NCBI RefSeq assembly: GCF_001544495.1
Contig: NZ_FCNZ02000012.1
Coordinates: forward strand, 62,001-126,000
Origin: Caballeronia telluris
GTDB taxonomy: Bacteria; Pseudomonadota; Gammaproteobacteria; Burkholderiales; Burkholderiaceae
Direction: 5' to 3'
Length of the DNA stretch: 64,000 nt
Position numbers and translations under genes: made by a program. The notes beneath the pieces were generated by a model, which was not told the origin of the DNA, did no database searches, and saw only the letters and a list, made by a program, of their open reading frames with translations. Each line of letters begins with the position of its first letter. The first letter of the stretch is position 1. Below, one piece after another: positions 35,772 through 46,615 of the stretch.

Positions 35772-36053
35772 CTAGCCCTTCCACATGATCACCGCAAGCA
35801 CGAGCATCGAAATGGCGAACCCGGGCCATGCGCTCGCGCCCTCCGCGCTCACGCCGACCCACGCGAGATTGAGATACGCCGCCGTCAACAAGCCTATAAA
35901 GAGCCGGTCCCCGCGCGTCGTCGCGATAGGAAGAAAGCCCTTGCGCTCGACCGTCGGCGAGCGGATTTCCCAGACCGTCATGCCCGCCAGCATCACGGCG
36001 ATGCACGCGAAGAAGATCGCGACTTCGGGCGTCCAGTACATCCACGTGATCAT
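35772..36053 (-). CDS. glpU: Small membrane protein of the glycerol transporter operon (DUF2160)
   Basis: The 93-residue protein has three hydrophobic segments: EVAIFFACIAVMLAGMTVW, LFIGLLTAAYLNLAWVG and AWPGFAISMLVLAVIMW. Between them is a cytosolic loop (RSPTVERKGFLPIATTRGDR). This is the DUF2160 pattern, always found with this transporter type. Start and stop codons of glpQ and glpU overlap (TGATG), so translation is coupled. Its exact role is unknown. Confidence 0.85.
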   Translation of the reverse strand: MITWMYWTPEVAIFFACIAVMLAGMTVWEIRSPTVERKGFLPIATTRGDRLFIGLLTAAYLNLAWVGVSAEGASAWPGFAISMLVLAVIMWKG

Positions 36054-36857
36054 CAGACTCTCCCCATCGCAAAGCCCTTCGCGATGTAGTTGCGCACGAA
36101 GTAGATGACGAGCGCACCGGGGATGATCGTCAGCACGCCCGCCGCCGACAGCACGCCCCAGTCCATGCCCGCAGCCGAGATCGTGCGCGTCATCACGGCG
36201 GCGATCGGCTTCGCGTTCACGGTGGTGAGCGTGCGCGCGAGCAGCAGTTCGACCCAGCTGAACATGAAGCAGAAGAACGCCGTCACGCCGACGCCCGACT
36301 TGATGAGCGGCAAGAAGATCTTGATGAAGAAGGCCGGAAACGAATAGCCGTCGATATACGCCGTCTCGTCGATTTCGCGCGAGACGCCCGACATGAAGCC
36401 TTCGAGAATCCACACGGCGAGCGGCACGTTGAAGAGCATGTGCGCGAGCGCGACGGCCACATACGTGTCCATCAAACCAACGCTCGAATACCACTGGAAG
36501 AACGGCAGCAGGAACACGGCCGGCGGCGTCATGCGGTTCGTGAGCAGCCAGAAGAACATGTGCTTGTCGCCGAGAAAGCGATAGCGCGAGAACGCATAAG
36601 CCGCCGGCAACGCGACCAGCACCGACATCACCGTGTTCATCAGCACGTAGATGATCGAGTTGATGTAGCCCCAGTACCACGAGGGATCGGTGAAGATGAC
36701 CTTGTAGTTCTCGAAGGTGATCTGGCGCGGAAACGTCGAGAATGCGGAGAGCGTCTCTTCGTTCGTGCGCAGCGAAATCGACAGCATCCAGTAGAGCGGG
36801 ATCAGCGCGAAGAGGATGTAGACGACGATCGTCAGCGTGCGCATCCAGCGGCGGTCG

Positions 36858-36865
<8 letters not shown>
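36053..36865 (-). CDS. glpQ: Glycerol ABC transporter permease, MalG-like
   Basis: The 270-residue permease has six membrane helices. The coupling EAA loop has the form EGFMSGVSREIDETAYIDGY, and the N-terminal block is LYWMLSISLRTNEE. The ABC-type domain begins near residue 65. It pairs with the preceding permease to form the channel. Its start overlaps the end of glpP by 8 nt. Confidence 0.88.
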
Positions 36866-37744
<879 letters not shown>

Positions 37745-37748
<4 letters not shown>

Positions 37749-38833
37749 CGTCCGATCCTTTCGTCGTTGCTGAAGAACACGGTTTCGGGCGCGGCGAGCC
37801 GCAGCCATACCGGCCCTTCGGCGAGCGTCACATGCGGTTCCACCTTTGCCTTGAACACGTGGCCGTCGCAATCGGCGGTGACGAGCTGGTAGGTGCCGAG
37901 GCTCTGCGCGCGCAGCAGCCGCGCCTTCACCGCGCCCGGCTCTTCGCTTGCCGCGATGCGCGTGAACTCCGGACGAATGCCGAGCTTCAGTTCGCCATTC
38001 GCGCTCTGGAGCGTGGCGAGCGTGTTGCCGTCGACTTGCAGGCGCTGCGAACCGATCTTCACCGCATCGGCATCGAGCGCGATCGGGCAGAGGTTCATCC
38101 CCGGGCTGCCGATGAAATAACCGACGAACGCATGATCCGGGCTCAGGAACAGCGCCTCCGGTCCGCCCTTTTGCACGACCCGCCCATTCGTCATCACGAC
38201 GACTTCATCGGCGAACGTGAGCGCTTCGACCTGATCGTGCGTCACGTAGATCAGCGTGAGCTTCAGTTGCTGATGGATCTTCTTCAACTGACGCCTGAGC
38301 ATCCACTTCATGTGCGGGTCGATGACGGTGAGCGGTTCGTCGAAGAGAATCGCGGCGACGTCCTTGCGCACGAGGCCGCGCCCGAGCGAGATCTTCTGCT
38401 TCGCATCCGCCGCGAGGTTGCTCGCCTTGCGTCCCAGTTCGCGCGTCATGTCGAGAATCTCGGCGACCTCGTGCACGCGCGCCTTCACTTCGGCCGGGGG
38501 GAGCTTGCGGTTGCGCAGCGGGAACGCGAGGTTGTCGAAGACGCTCATCGTGTCGTAGATCACGGGGAACTGGAACACCTGCGCGATGTTGCGCTCGCGC
38601 GCCGAGAGCGCGGTCACGTCGCGGCCATCAAACAGCACCTTGCCTTCGGACGGTGTGACGAGCCCCGAGACAATATTGAGCAGCGTCGATTTCCCGCATC
38701 CCGACGGCCCGAGCAGCGCATACGCGCCGCCGTCGTCCCAGACCATGCTCATCGGCTGGAGCGCGTAGTCGTCGAGCGTCGCCGGGTTCGGGCGATAGGC
38801 GTGCGCGAGGTTCTGGAACTCAATGCGCGCCAT
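37745..38833 (-). CDS. glpT: Glycerol ABC transporter ATPase with degenerate signature motif
   Basis: The 362-residue ATPase has Walker A LLGPSGCGKST, Q-loop QVFQFPVIYDTMSV, Walker B AAILFDEPLTVIDPHM and switch His in YVTHDQVEA. A C-terminal TOBE-like domain follows. The expected LSGGQ signature is replaced by AADAKQKISLGRGLVRKD. It is paired with a canonical ATPase (glpS), so the transporter has one regular and one degenerate ATP site. ATG 38833 overlaps glpS by 14 nt. Confidence 0.87.
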
Positions 38834-39911
38834 GGCTCGCCTCCGGATGGGACACGAGCTTCGCGTCCTTGTCGAATACGAAGAGATCGGCCGGGTCGAG
38901 GAACACGTCGAGGTCGGTGCCGAGCGCGATCTGGTGCACGCCCTGCAACTGCGCGACGAGATCGATGCCGCCCGTCTTCGTGCGCACATGCAGATACGTT
39001 TCCGAGCCGCTCAGTTCGGCGAGTTCCAGGCGGCACGGCACGGCGATCGCGCGCGGCGAGCGCGCCGCGAGCCGCAGATGCCCGGGACGAATGCCGATAC
39101 GGCAGGTGCCGCCGTCCGCGTTCAGCCGCACCGGCACGTCGACGCCGATCGGCAGCCGCGCGAGACCTTCGGTCGTGATGTCGCTCGTCAGCATGTTCAT
39201 CGGCGGATCGTTGAAGACGGCGGCGACATCGACGGTCGCGGGCGCGTCGTAGACATCGAGCGTGCGGCCGTGCTGCAGCACGCGCCCCTTGTCGACGATC
39301 GCCGTATGGCCGCCGAGCAAGAGCGCTTCGAGCGGCTCGGTCGTCGCGTAGACGACGGTCGTCTTGCCGTCGGCGAAGAGCGTCGCGAGTTCGGCGCGCA
39401 GTTCTTCGCGCAGCTTGTAGTCGAGATTGACGAGCGGTTCGTCGAGCAGCACGAGCGACGAGCGCTTGACCAGCGCCCGCGCGAGCGCGCAACGCTGCTG
39501 CTGGCCGCCCGACAGCTCGCCCGGACGGCGCGTGAGCAGATGTTCTATATGAAGCTTCGCGGCGACTTCGTTCACGCGCGCATCCACTTCCTTCGCCGCG
39601 ATGCCTTGCAGCCTGAGCGGCGACGCGATGTTTTCGAACACGGTCATCGCCGGATAGTTGATGAACTGCTGATAGACCATCGCGAGGTTGCGCTGTCTGA
39701 CACCGACGCCCGTCACGTCGCGTCCGTCGACGAGCACGCGGCCGCTCGTCGGCTTGTCGAGGCCGGCCATTACGCGCATCAACGTCGTCTTGCCGGCCTG
39801 CGTCGGGCCGAGCAGCACGTTGATCGCGCCCGGCGTGAGGCGCAGATCGACGCCGTACAGATACGTCTGTCCGCCTGCAACGACGGTGACCCGCTCCAGT
39901 TCCAAGACCAA
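38820..39911 (-). CDS. glpS: Glycerol ABC transporter ATPase
   Basis: The 363-residue ATPase has Walker A LLGPTQAGKTTLMR, Q-loop MVYQQFINYPAMTV, signature ELSGGQQQRCALARAL, Walker B LVLLDEPLVNLD and a C-terminal TOBE-like domain. The switch-loop position reads YATTEPLEALLL, where Thr-Glu replaces the usual His-Asp. TTG 39911 is chosen because AAGGAG stands six bases upstream and the product begins MVLELERVTV. The first ATG of the frame (40004) adds 31 residues. It is the first gene of the operon. Confidence 0.83.
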   Translation of the reverse strand: MVLELERVTVVAGGQTYLYGVDLRLTPGAINVLLGPTQAGKTTLMRVMAGLDKPTSGRVLVDGRDVTGVGVRQRNLAMVYQQFINYPAMTVFENIASPLRLQGIAAKEVDARVNEVAAKLHIEHLLTRRPGELSGGQQQRCALARALVKRSSLVLLDEPLVNLDYKLREELRAELATLFADGKTTVVYATTEPLEALLLGGHTAIVDKGRVLQHGRTLDVYDAPATVDVAAVFNDPPMNMLTSDITTEGLARLPIGVDVPVRLNADGGTCRIGIRPGHLRLAARSPRAIAVPCRLELAELSGSETYLHVRTKTGGIDLVAQLQGVHQIALGTDLDVFLDPADLFVFDKDAKLVSHPEASHGAH

Positions 39912-40195
39912 GTTCCGCTCCTTGTGGATGCCTGTTTTGCTGCCCGCGTCGCCACCGATGACCGTGCGCGCGTCGTCGACGGCTCGGCGCCAGATTGCGT
40001 TCATCGAAACGGCCCGCGCCGGGCGCTCTCGCGCGCGCTCAGGAATCGAGCAGACGGGCAGTCGAAGCGGCTCGGACGAGGCGCGCGCGGGAGCCGCGCG
40101 AGAGGCGGCCGGAGGTGCTGCTGGGCATAGGGTTCATCCATGTCTCGTTCGTTTTTTATTTGGACACCGATGCTGCGTTCGTGGCCCTGATTTTC

Positions 40196-40244
40196 AAAAA
40201 GGAACCCAAAACAACAAGGAGCATGTTCCTTTTTGTTCGTTTAC
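40196..40244. promoter_or_regulatory. Inverted repeat and GlpR-like half-site upstream of glp operon
   Basis: AAAAAGGAAC (40196-40205) and GTTCCTTTTT (40225-40234) are a perfect 10-bp inverted repeat with 19 nt between. TGTTCGTTTAC (40234-40244) overlaps the second arm, and an inverse copy lies at 40359-40369. TGTTCG is the core of DeoR/GlpR-type half-sites. The assignment is by resemblance. Confidence 0.4.
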
Positions 40245-40370
40245 GTTGAAATCGGGGTTAACCATACGAATCCATGCGTCCCTGCCCACGAACGGCTGAC
40301 AGGGACAGAAGCCAAGTGTAATAGCGGAGCGCGTTTTCGCGACGATGACAGGCTCGCTGTAAACGAACAC

Positions 40371-40393
40371 GGCGGACGCCGTGAGCGTCCGCC
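40371..40393 (-). terminator. Rho-independent terminator of the MFS carrier gene
   Basis: GGCGGACGC and GCGTCCGCC form a 9-bp stem with a 5-nt loop, 32 nt after the carrier stop. TGTTCGTTT follows on the minus strand. Confidence 0.65.
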
Positions 40394-40424
40394 GCGAGGG
40401 AAAAGCTTGAAAGAGCGAACCGCG

Positions 40425-41729
40425 TCAGTCCTTCACGGTCGTGGCGTACGTCATGTCGAGGTCCCCGCGCGAATGCTTCTGCACGTGGGCGTTACGCATC
40501 GGCTTGAGCACGAAGATCGCGAGCAGGGCCGAGAGCGCCGCCATGCCCGAAGCCAGCGTGAACACGGCGTGCCAGCTTCCGGTCATCGTCGTGATGACGC
40601 TGCTGAACGGCACCAGCAACGCGGCCGTTCCCTTTGCGGTGTAGAGCAGACCCGCGTTGGTCGCGGCGAACTTCGGTCCGAAGGTATCGCCGCAAGTCGC
40701 CGGGAACAGGCTGTAGATTTCTCCCCAGGCGAAGAACACGATGCCCGTCAGCACGACGAACGCCACCGGACTGTGCCCGTACTTCGACAGCATCATGATG
40801 CCGACCGCCTCGACCGCGAACGCGATGAACATCGTGTTCTCCCGGCCGATCCGGTCCGAGACCCAGCCGAAGAACGGACGCGTCAGACCATTGAGCACGC
40901 GGTCGATGGTGAGCGCGAAAGTCAGCGCGGGCAGCGTCAGGCCGAGGATCGACACCGGCGAATCGTGCAGGCCGAAGTCCTTGGCGATCGGGCCGAGCTG
41001 CGCGGTTGCCATCAGGCCGCCGGCCGCCATCATCACGAACATCAGGTACATGACCCAGAAGATCGGCGACGTGAGCACTTGCTTCGGGCTCGCGTTGTAG
41101 ACGGCGCGCTTGAGCGCATTCTTCGCCGGGGCGAGCATGCTGGCGGGCGGCGCGAAGAGCGCCATGCCGAGCAGGAACACGATGATGCCCTGGCCGAGGC
41201 CGAACCAGAGGAACGTCTGTTCGTAACCGCTGCTCTTGATCATGTGCGCGATCGGCACGACGGTCGCCGCCGATCCCGCGCCGAAGCCCGCCGCGGTAAT
41301 GCCGGCCGCGAGCCCGCGACGATTCGGGAACCACTTGAGCGCGTTGCCGACGCAGGTGCCGTACACCGCGCCCGCGCCCACGCCGCCGACGGCTGCCGCG
41401 AAATACAGCATCGGCAGCGACGACGCGTAGGAATTCATCACCCACGCGATCGCGCACAAGAGGCCGCCGATGACGACCACCGGACGCGGTCCGTACTTGT
41501 CGACGAGATAGCCTTCGATCGGAACCAGCCAGGTTTCCGTCACCACGAAAATCGTAAACGCGACCTGAATCGCCGCGCGTCCCCAGTGATATTTTTCGTC
41601 GATGGGGTTCACAAACAGCGTCCAGCCGTACTGCATGTTCGCGATCATAGCCATGCAGATCACGCCGAATACGAGTTGTACCCACGGCGAAGCCAGCCGC
41701 GACGCTCCTGCCTGACGTTCCGTTTCCAT
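40425..41729 (-). CDS. MFS carrier, oxalate/formate antiporter (OxlT) type
   Basis: The 434-residue protein has 12 membrane helices and the OxlT-like features NMQYGWTLFVNPIDEKYHWG, YLVDKYGPRPVVVIGGLLCA, NALKWFPNRRGLAAGITAAG and WGEIYSLFPATCGDTFGPKF. Such carriers exchange oxalate and formate or related carboxylates across the inner membrane. AAGGAG lies 9 nt before ATG 41729, so the longer frame start (41846) is rejected. No oxalate-degrading gene is adjacent, so the substrate is uncertain. Confidence 0.85.
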   Translation of the reverse strand: METERQAGASRLASPWVQLVFGVICMAMIANMQYGWTLFVNPIDEKYHWGRAAIQVAFTIFVVTETWLVPIEGYLVDKYGPRPVVVIGGLLCAIAWVMNSYASSLPMLYFAAAVGGVGAGAVYGTCVGNALKWFPNRRGLAAGITAAGFGAGSAATVVPIAHMIKSSGYEQTFLWFGLGQGIIVFLLGMALFAPPASMLAPAKNALKRAVYNASPKQVLTSPIFWVMYLMFVMMAAGGLMATAQLGPIAKDFGLHDSPVSILGLTLPALTFALTIDRVLNGLTRPFFGWVSDRIGRENTMFIAFAVEAVGIMMLSKYGHSPVAFVVLTGIVFFAWGEIYSLFPATCGDTFGPKFAATNAGLLYTAKGTAALLVPFSSVITTMTGSWHAVFTLASGMAALSALLAIFVLKPMRNAHVQKHSRGDLDMTYATTVKD

Positions 41730-41813
41730 TGCCTGTCTCCTTGGCGTATTGCCTTGTCGTTCGGGATGCCGATCGGCACCCTCCGTCTTGCCCAATTTTC
41801 CTGAGCGATTAGA

Positions 41814-41835
41814 TATACACAGTATGTGATATATC
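41814..41835. promoter_or_regulatory. Operator-like dyad upstream of MFS carrier
   Basis: ATATACAC (41814-41821) and GTGATATAT (41827-41835) form a CAC-N5-GTG dyad with AT arms. It lies in the presumed promoter, about 90 nt ahead of the carrier start. A TTGATA-like -35 overlaps it on the minus strand. Confidence 0.4.
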
Positions 41836-41929
41836 AAGTAAGTCAAGCGAAAGAATCGATGGGGTTTTCACTAGGAAACCCTTCAACGTAAGGTTTTGAA
41901 AGCAAGCGCTTAACAAAGACGACGAAGCG

Positions 41930-41962
41930 AAAAAAAAGGCCCGCAGGAAAGCCTGACGGGCC
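41930..41962 (-). terminator. Strong rho-independent terminator
   Basis: On the minus strand, GGCCCG plus CAGG pair with CCTG plus CGGGCC around an A bulge. Eight T residues follow directly. It faces the porin gene, whose stop is 154 nt upstream. Confidence 0.85.
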
Positions 41963-42116
41963 TGAGACGTGACGCGAGACATGGCGATCCACGGCACGCA
42001 CTCACGTTATAGTCGAAAGCTTGTTGTAATGCTAAAGTTTGTGATTGTAGGTTTCCCTAGGATGATTCCGGCCGCAGTTTGAGGCATGCTTCCAAGCCCC
42101 TTTCAGGACTGTAAGC

Positions 42117-43529
42117 TCAGAATACATTCACCGGCACATTCACCATCAGGCGGTAGACGTCGCTGCTACTGTCGGAGTAGTACTTGCTGCCGTGGTGATG
42201 CATGTAATAGAACTTGACCGATGTGTCCTTCAGCTTTCCGCTTGCAATCGTATAGCTCGGAATCACGCCGAATTCGTAGTGCGTGCCGTGAACCGGCTCG
42301 CCGTTTTTCCAGTACAGACCGTGAAGTGCGCTATCCGGATCGGCATAACGATTCGCCGATTCCGTCGCGTCCGCGCCCCAGCCATAGGCCGTCCACATCG
42401 TCATTTTCAGGCCGGGCGCGCCGTAATCCTTGAAATTGATCGAATACGACAGGCTCAGCGACTTTTCATGCGGCGCGTTGTAATCGACGTCGAGCGAGTT
42501 CGACAGGAAATCGCCTGCCGACTGGCCTACATAATCGAAAAACTGATTGCTGGCGATTTGCTGGAAACCGACCTGGACCGTATGCGCGCCATGCTGTCCC
42601 GACAATGCGAGGCTGTACGCGTGATTATTGATCGGGCCTTCGCGGCTCTGGCCCACGTCATGCGTGTAATAATAATTCAGCGCGCCGGTCCAGCGAATCG
42701 TCGACGGGCTGCCAATGCTGTGCGTCGCGGTCAAGTAATACTGGTCCCATACGTTCTCCGCGCGACTGCCGTAAAGCGAGATCGCGGTATCGTCACCGAT
42801 CGTGTAATCGCCGCCCGCGTAAGTGAAGCGGCTGAACTTGACGCCGCCGTATTCCGTGTAGAGCGACGACGTGCTCGTCATGCCGCGCGCGAGCACGGCA
42901 TCGACGCTGCCCGCCTTCATCGTCAGATTTTTGATCTCGTCGCTCGCGAGCGAAAAGCCGCGATAAGTCGGCGGCAAGGCGCGATTATCGTGCGGCACGA
43001 GAAAGGGATTATCGAAGAGTTGCTGGCCGTATTTCACCACCGTATTCGACACGCGCGCCTTGACGTCCCAGACGCCCGGATACGTCCATGCAAGCTGGTT
43101 TTGCCCCGTCGTTTTATCCGCGTTCAAATGCACACGATTTCCCGCGCCCTGCCCGCCATTCAGTTTCAACGCGCTAAAGAGCGAAGCATCGAAACCGACG
43201 CCGAACAATCCACGCGTATAACCCGATTCGAACACCGCCTGATTGCCGATGACCCACGCATCCTTGTTCTTCGCGCCTTCCACTTCAAAGTGCTCCGAAT
43301 AGGAGCGGAAAAGCAGTTTCAAATGCGAGTCTTCGATAAACCCATTCGATTTCGCCTGATTGCTGACCGGCGCATCGGCTTCGGTATTCGGCGGTGAACT
43401 CGGCGGCGCTTCGGTATGGCGCGAAGGCGGGTCGGTTTCGATTTCGTCGGCGTGCGCGAATACCGCCGTCGCCATTAAACCGCTGAACAGCAAAATCGAT
43501 AACGCGAGTGAGTGCTTTTGTTTTTTCAC
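42117..43529 (-). CDS. OprD family outer-membrane porin
   Basis: The 470-residue protein has a signal peptide (LALSILLFSGLMATAVFAHA). A Pro/Glu-rich linker and an 18-strand OprD-type barrel follow. Typical pieces are FIEDSHLKLLFRSYSEHFEV, GVGFDASLFSALKLNGGQGA, GFSLASDEIKNLTMKAGSVD and the closing MVNVPVNVF with terminal Phe. OprD porins admit basic amino acids, peptides or carboxylates. It lies downstream of oppABCDF on the same strand, so peptide entry is a reasonable guess. Confidence 0.88.
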   Translation of the reverse strand: MKKQKHSLALSILLFSGLMATAVFAHADEIETDPPSRHTEAPPSSPPNTEADAPVSNQAKSNGFIEDSHLKLLFRSYSEHFEVEGAKNKDAWVIGNQAVFESGYTRGLFGVGFDASLFSALKLNGGQGAGNRVHLNADKTTGQNQLAWTYPGVWDVKARVSNTVVKYGQQLFDNPFLVPHDNRALPPTYRGFSLASDEIKNLTMKAGSVDAVLARGMTSTSSLYTEYGGVKFSRFTYAGGDYTIGDDTAISLYGSRAENVWDQYYLTATHSIGSPSTIRWTGALNYYYTHDVGQSREGPINNHAYSLALSGQHGAHTVQVGFQQIASNQFFDYVGQSAGDFLSNSLDVDYNAPHEKSLSLSYSINFKDYGAPGLKMTMWTAYGWGADATESANRYADPDSALHGLYWKNGEPVHGTHYEFGVIPSYTIASGKLKDTSVKFYYMHHHGSKYYSDSSSDVYRLMVNVPVNVF

Positions 43530-43595
43530 GAATGATCTCCACTTATTGTTGTTTCTACTGCTTGCTTTAGCGCCGTTGTGAATCGATGGAATGCA

Positions 43596-43634
43596 CGATG
43601 CCGCGCCCGGCGACCGGTAAAGGTCGGGGCATCG
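43596..43634. terminator. Stem-loop between oppF and the porin gene
   Basis: CGATGCC (43596-43602) pairs with GGCATCG (43628-43634), with inner CGACC/GGTCG pairing. There is no T-run. It may attenuate read-through into the porin gene. Confidence 0.4.
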
Positions 43635-43716
43635 ACGGCGACGACAGGGGACGGATGCTTCGAGGCGGGTCGTTCTTCAGTTCATGGCGCTCACGGGTCG
43701 TCGGGTAATGAAGGGA

Positions 43717-44692
43717 TCAGGCAAGGAGGCACGCCGCCGCGACAGAGTCCGACAGCGTGCGCAGCGCGGGCGTTTCGATGGCGCAGCGCGCTTCGGCGAT
43801 CGGACAGCGCGTATGGAACACGCAGCCGGACGGCGGACTGATCGGGCTCGGGATATCGCCTGAGAGAATCTGCACGACCTTGCGGCGCTCGATGGCCGGA
43901 TCGGGCACCGGCACCGCCGACAGCAGCGCGCGCGTGTACGGATGGCGCGGCTCGGCATAGAGCGACTGCTTCTCCGCGAGCTCCATCACGTGGCCGAGAT
44001 ACATGACCATCACGCGATCCGAGATGTGCTTGACCACCGCGAGATCATGCGCGATGAAGATGAGCGCAAGCCCCATCTCCGATTGCAGCGACTTCAGCAG
44101 ATTGACGATCTGCGCCTGAATCGACACATCGAGCGCGGACACCGGCTCATCGCACACGACGAGCTTCGGCTCCACGATCAACGCCCGCGCGATGCCGATG
44201 CGCTGGCACTGTCCGCCGGAAAATTCGTGCGCGTAGCGGTTGATCATCTGTTCGCGCAGGCCGACTTTCGCCATCATCGCGCGCACGCGCTGCATGGTTT
44301 CGTCCTTCGACATCCCCGGACGGTGTTCGCGCAACGGTTCCGCGATAATCTGCCCGACCGTCATGCGCGGATCGAGCGAAGCGAGCGGGTCCTGGAAGAT
44401 CATCTGGATGTCGCGCCGCACGTCGTGCCACGCGCGCGGCGACGCGCCCGAAAGCGTGTTGCCCATCCACACGATCTCGCCTTGCGTCGCGGGAATCAGA
44501 TTAAGGATCGCGCGCGAAAGCGTCGACTTGCCGCAGCCCGATTCGCCGACCACGCCGAGCGTTTCGCCCGCCTTCAGATCGAAGCTGACGCCGTCGACGG
44601 CTTTGAGCGTGCGCGACGGCGCCCACGGCAGCCGGCTCTTGGCCTTGACCTTGAAATGCACCTGCACGTCGCGCACAGACAGGATGGTTGGC

Positions 44693-44700
<8 letters not shown>
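43717..44700 (-). CDS. oppF: Peptide ABC transporter ATPase OppF/DppF
   Basis: The 327-residue ATPase has Walker A VVGESGCGKSTLSRAIL, signature EFSGGQCQRIGIARAL, Walker B KLVVCDEPVSALD, the switch His in FIAHDLAVV and the C-terminal oligopeptide domain (GCVFHTRCPIAEARC). It powers peptide import with OppD and may carry a 4Fe-4S-like Cys set in the C-terminal domain. Its ATG overlaps oppD by 8 nt. Confidence 0.9.
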
Positions 44701-45697
<997 letters not shown>

Positions 45698-45701
45698 GGG
45701 C

Positions 45702-46601
45702 TCACCGGTCCTTCGGATCGAGCGCATCGCGCAGCCCGTCGCCGACAAAGTTGATGCAATAGAGCGTGACCGACAAGAGCGCGGCCGGGAACAGCAGAAT
45801 CCACGGCGAGCTTTCCATCACGCCGACGCCGTCCTGGATCAGCACGCCCCAGCTCGTCATCGGTTCCTGCACGCCGAGGCCGAGAAACGACAGCACGGAC
45901 TCCGTGAGAATCACGCCGGGCACGGTCACGGTCGTGTAGATCGCGACGATGCCGAGCAGGTTCGGCACGACATGCCGCACGATGATCCCGCTCGTCGAGA
46001 CGCCGATCGCGCGCGCCGCCTCCACGTATTCCTTCGAGCGGATCGCGAGCGTCTGCCCGCGCACGACGCGCGCCATGTCCATCCACGAGAACACGGTGAT
46101 CGTGAGCACGACGAGGTAGAACTCGCGGCCGAGCAGCGTGACCATCAGGATCGCGATCAGCAGGTACGGAATCGCGTACATCATGTCCACGAAGCGCATC
46201 ATCGCGTTGTCCACGCGGCCGCCGACGAAGCCCGCCACCGCGCCCCACACGATGCCGAGCGTCACCGACGTGAGCGTGGCGAGCGCGCCGATCAGAAGCG
46301 ATACGCGGCCTCCGATCAGACAACGCACGAGCAGATCGCGGCCGGTTTCGTCGGTGCCGAAGAGATGCCAGTTCGCGAAGGTCGGCGTGGCGCTCATCGC
46401 GTTCCAGTCGGCGGAATCGAACGCGTTCGGCAGCAGCATCGGACCGATAATGCAGGCAAGCGTGATGAGCGCGAGCAGCACGAGGCTCGCGACGGCAGCC
46501 TTGTTGCGCCGAAAGCGCATGCGCGCGTCCTGCCACGGGCTGCGTCCTTCGACGGGCGCGGCGGCGGCTTGTTCGAGCAGCGGCGCGAGAGAAGATTTCA
46601 T
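45702..46601 (-). CDS. oppC: Peptide ABC transporter permease OppC/DppC
   Basis: The 299-residue permease has an N-terminal extension and six membrane helices. It shows the LFGTDETGRDLLVRCLIGGR element of OppC proteins and an EAA coupling loop (EYVEAARAIGVSTSGIIVRH). ATG 46601 gives the expected length. The gene lies 14 nt after oppB. Confidence 0.9.
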   Translation of the reverse strand: MKSSLAPLLEQAAAAPVEGRSPWQDARMRFRRNKAAVASLVLLALITLACIIGPMLLPNAFDSADWNAMSATPTFANWHLFGTDETGRDLLVRCLIGGRVSLLIGALATLTSVTLGIVWGAVAGFVGGRVDNAMMRFVDMMYAIPYLLIAILMVTLLGREFYLVVLTITVFSWMDMARVVRGQTLAIRSKEYVEAARAIGVSTSGIIVRHVVPNLLGIVAIYTTVTVPGVILTESVLSFLGLGVQEPMTSWGVLIQDGVGVMESSPWILLFPAALLSVTLYCINFVGDGLRDALDPKDR

Positions 46602-46615
46602 GTTGGGTTCGATGC

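Larger units (their letters stand above)
39912..40424. other. Regulatory gap upstream of glpS
   Basis: This 513-nt gap lies between the carrier gene at 40425 and glpS. It contains the carrier's terminator, an AAAAAGGAAC/GTTCCTTTTT inverted repeat and TGTTCGTTTAC elements resembling GlpR half-sites. No glpD or glpR gene is present, although these precede the transporter genes in rhizobial operons. Confidence 0.5.
41730..42116. other. Gap with carrier promoter and porin terminator
   Basis: It holds the operator-like dyad at 41814-41835 near the carrier gene, and the strong terminator at 41930-41962 facing the porin gene. The 154 nt between the terminator and the porin stop (41963-42116) hold no gene. 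They are AT-richer and could be a long 3' UTR or a small RNA. Confidence 0.45.

Noticed and set aside
40039..40128. 29-codon frame MPSSTSGRLSRGSRARLVRA upstream of glpS
   Set aside because: Arg/Ser-rich, no clear ribosome site and no recognised family. An upstream leader frame cannot be excluded, but support is too thin.
41809..41997. 62-residue minus-strand frame MPWIAMSRVT...
   Set aside because: It contains the strong terminator stem and the carrier promoter, so it is not a gene.
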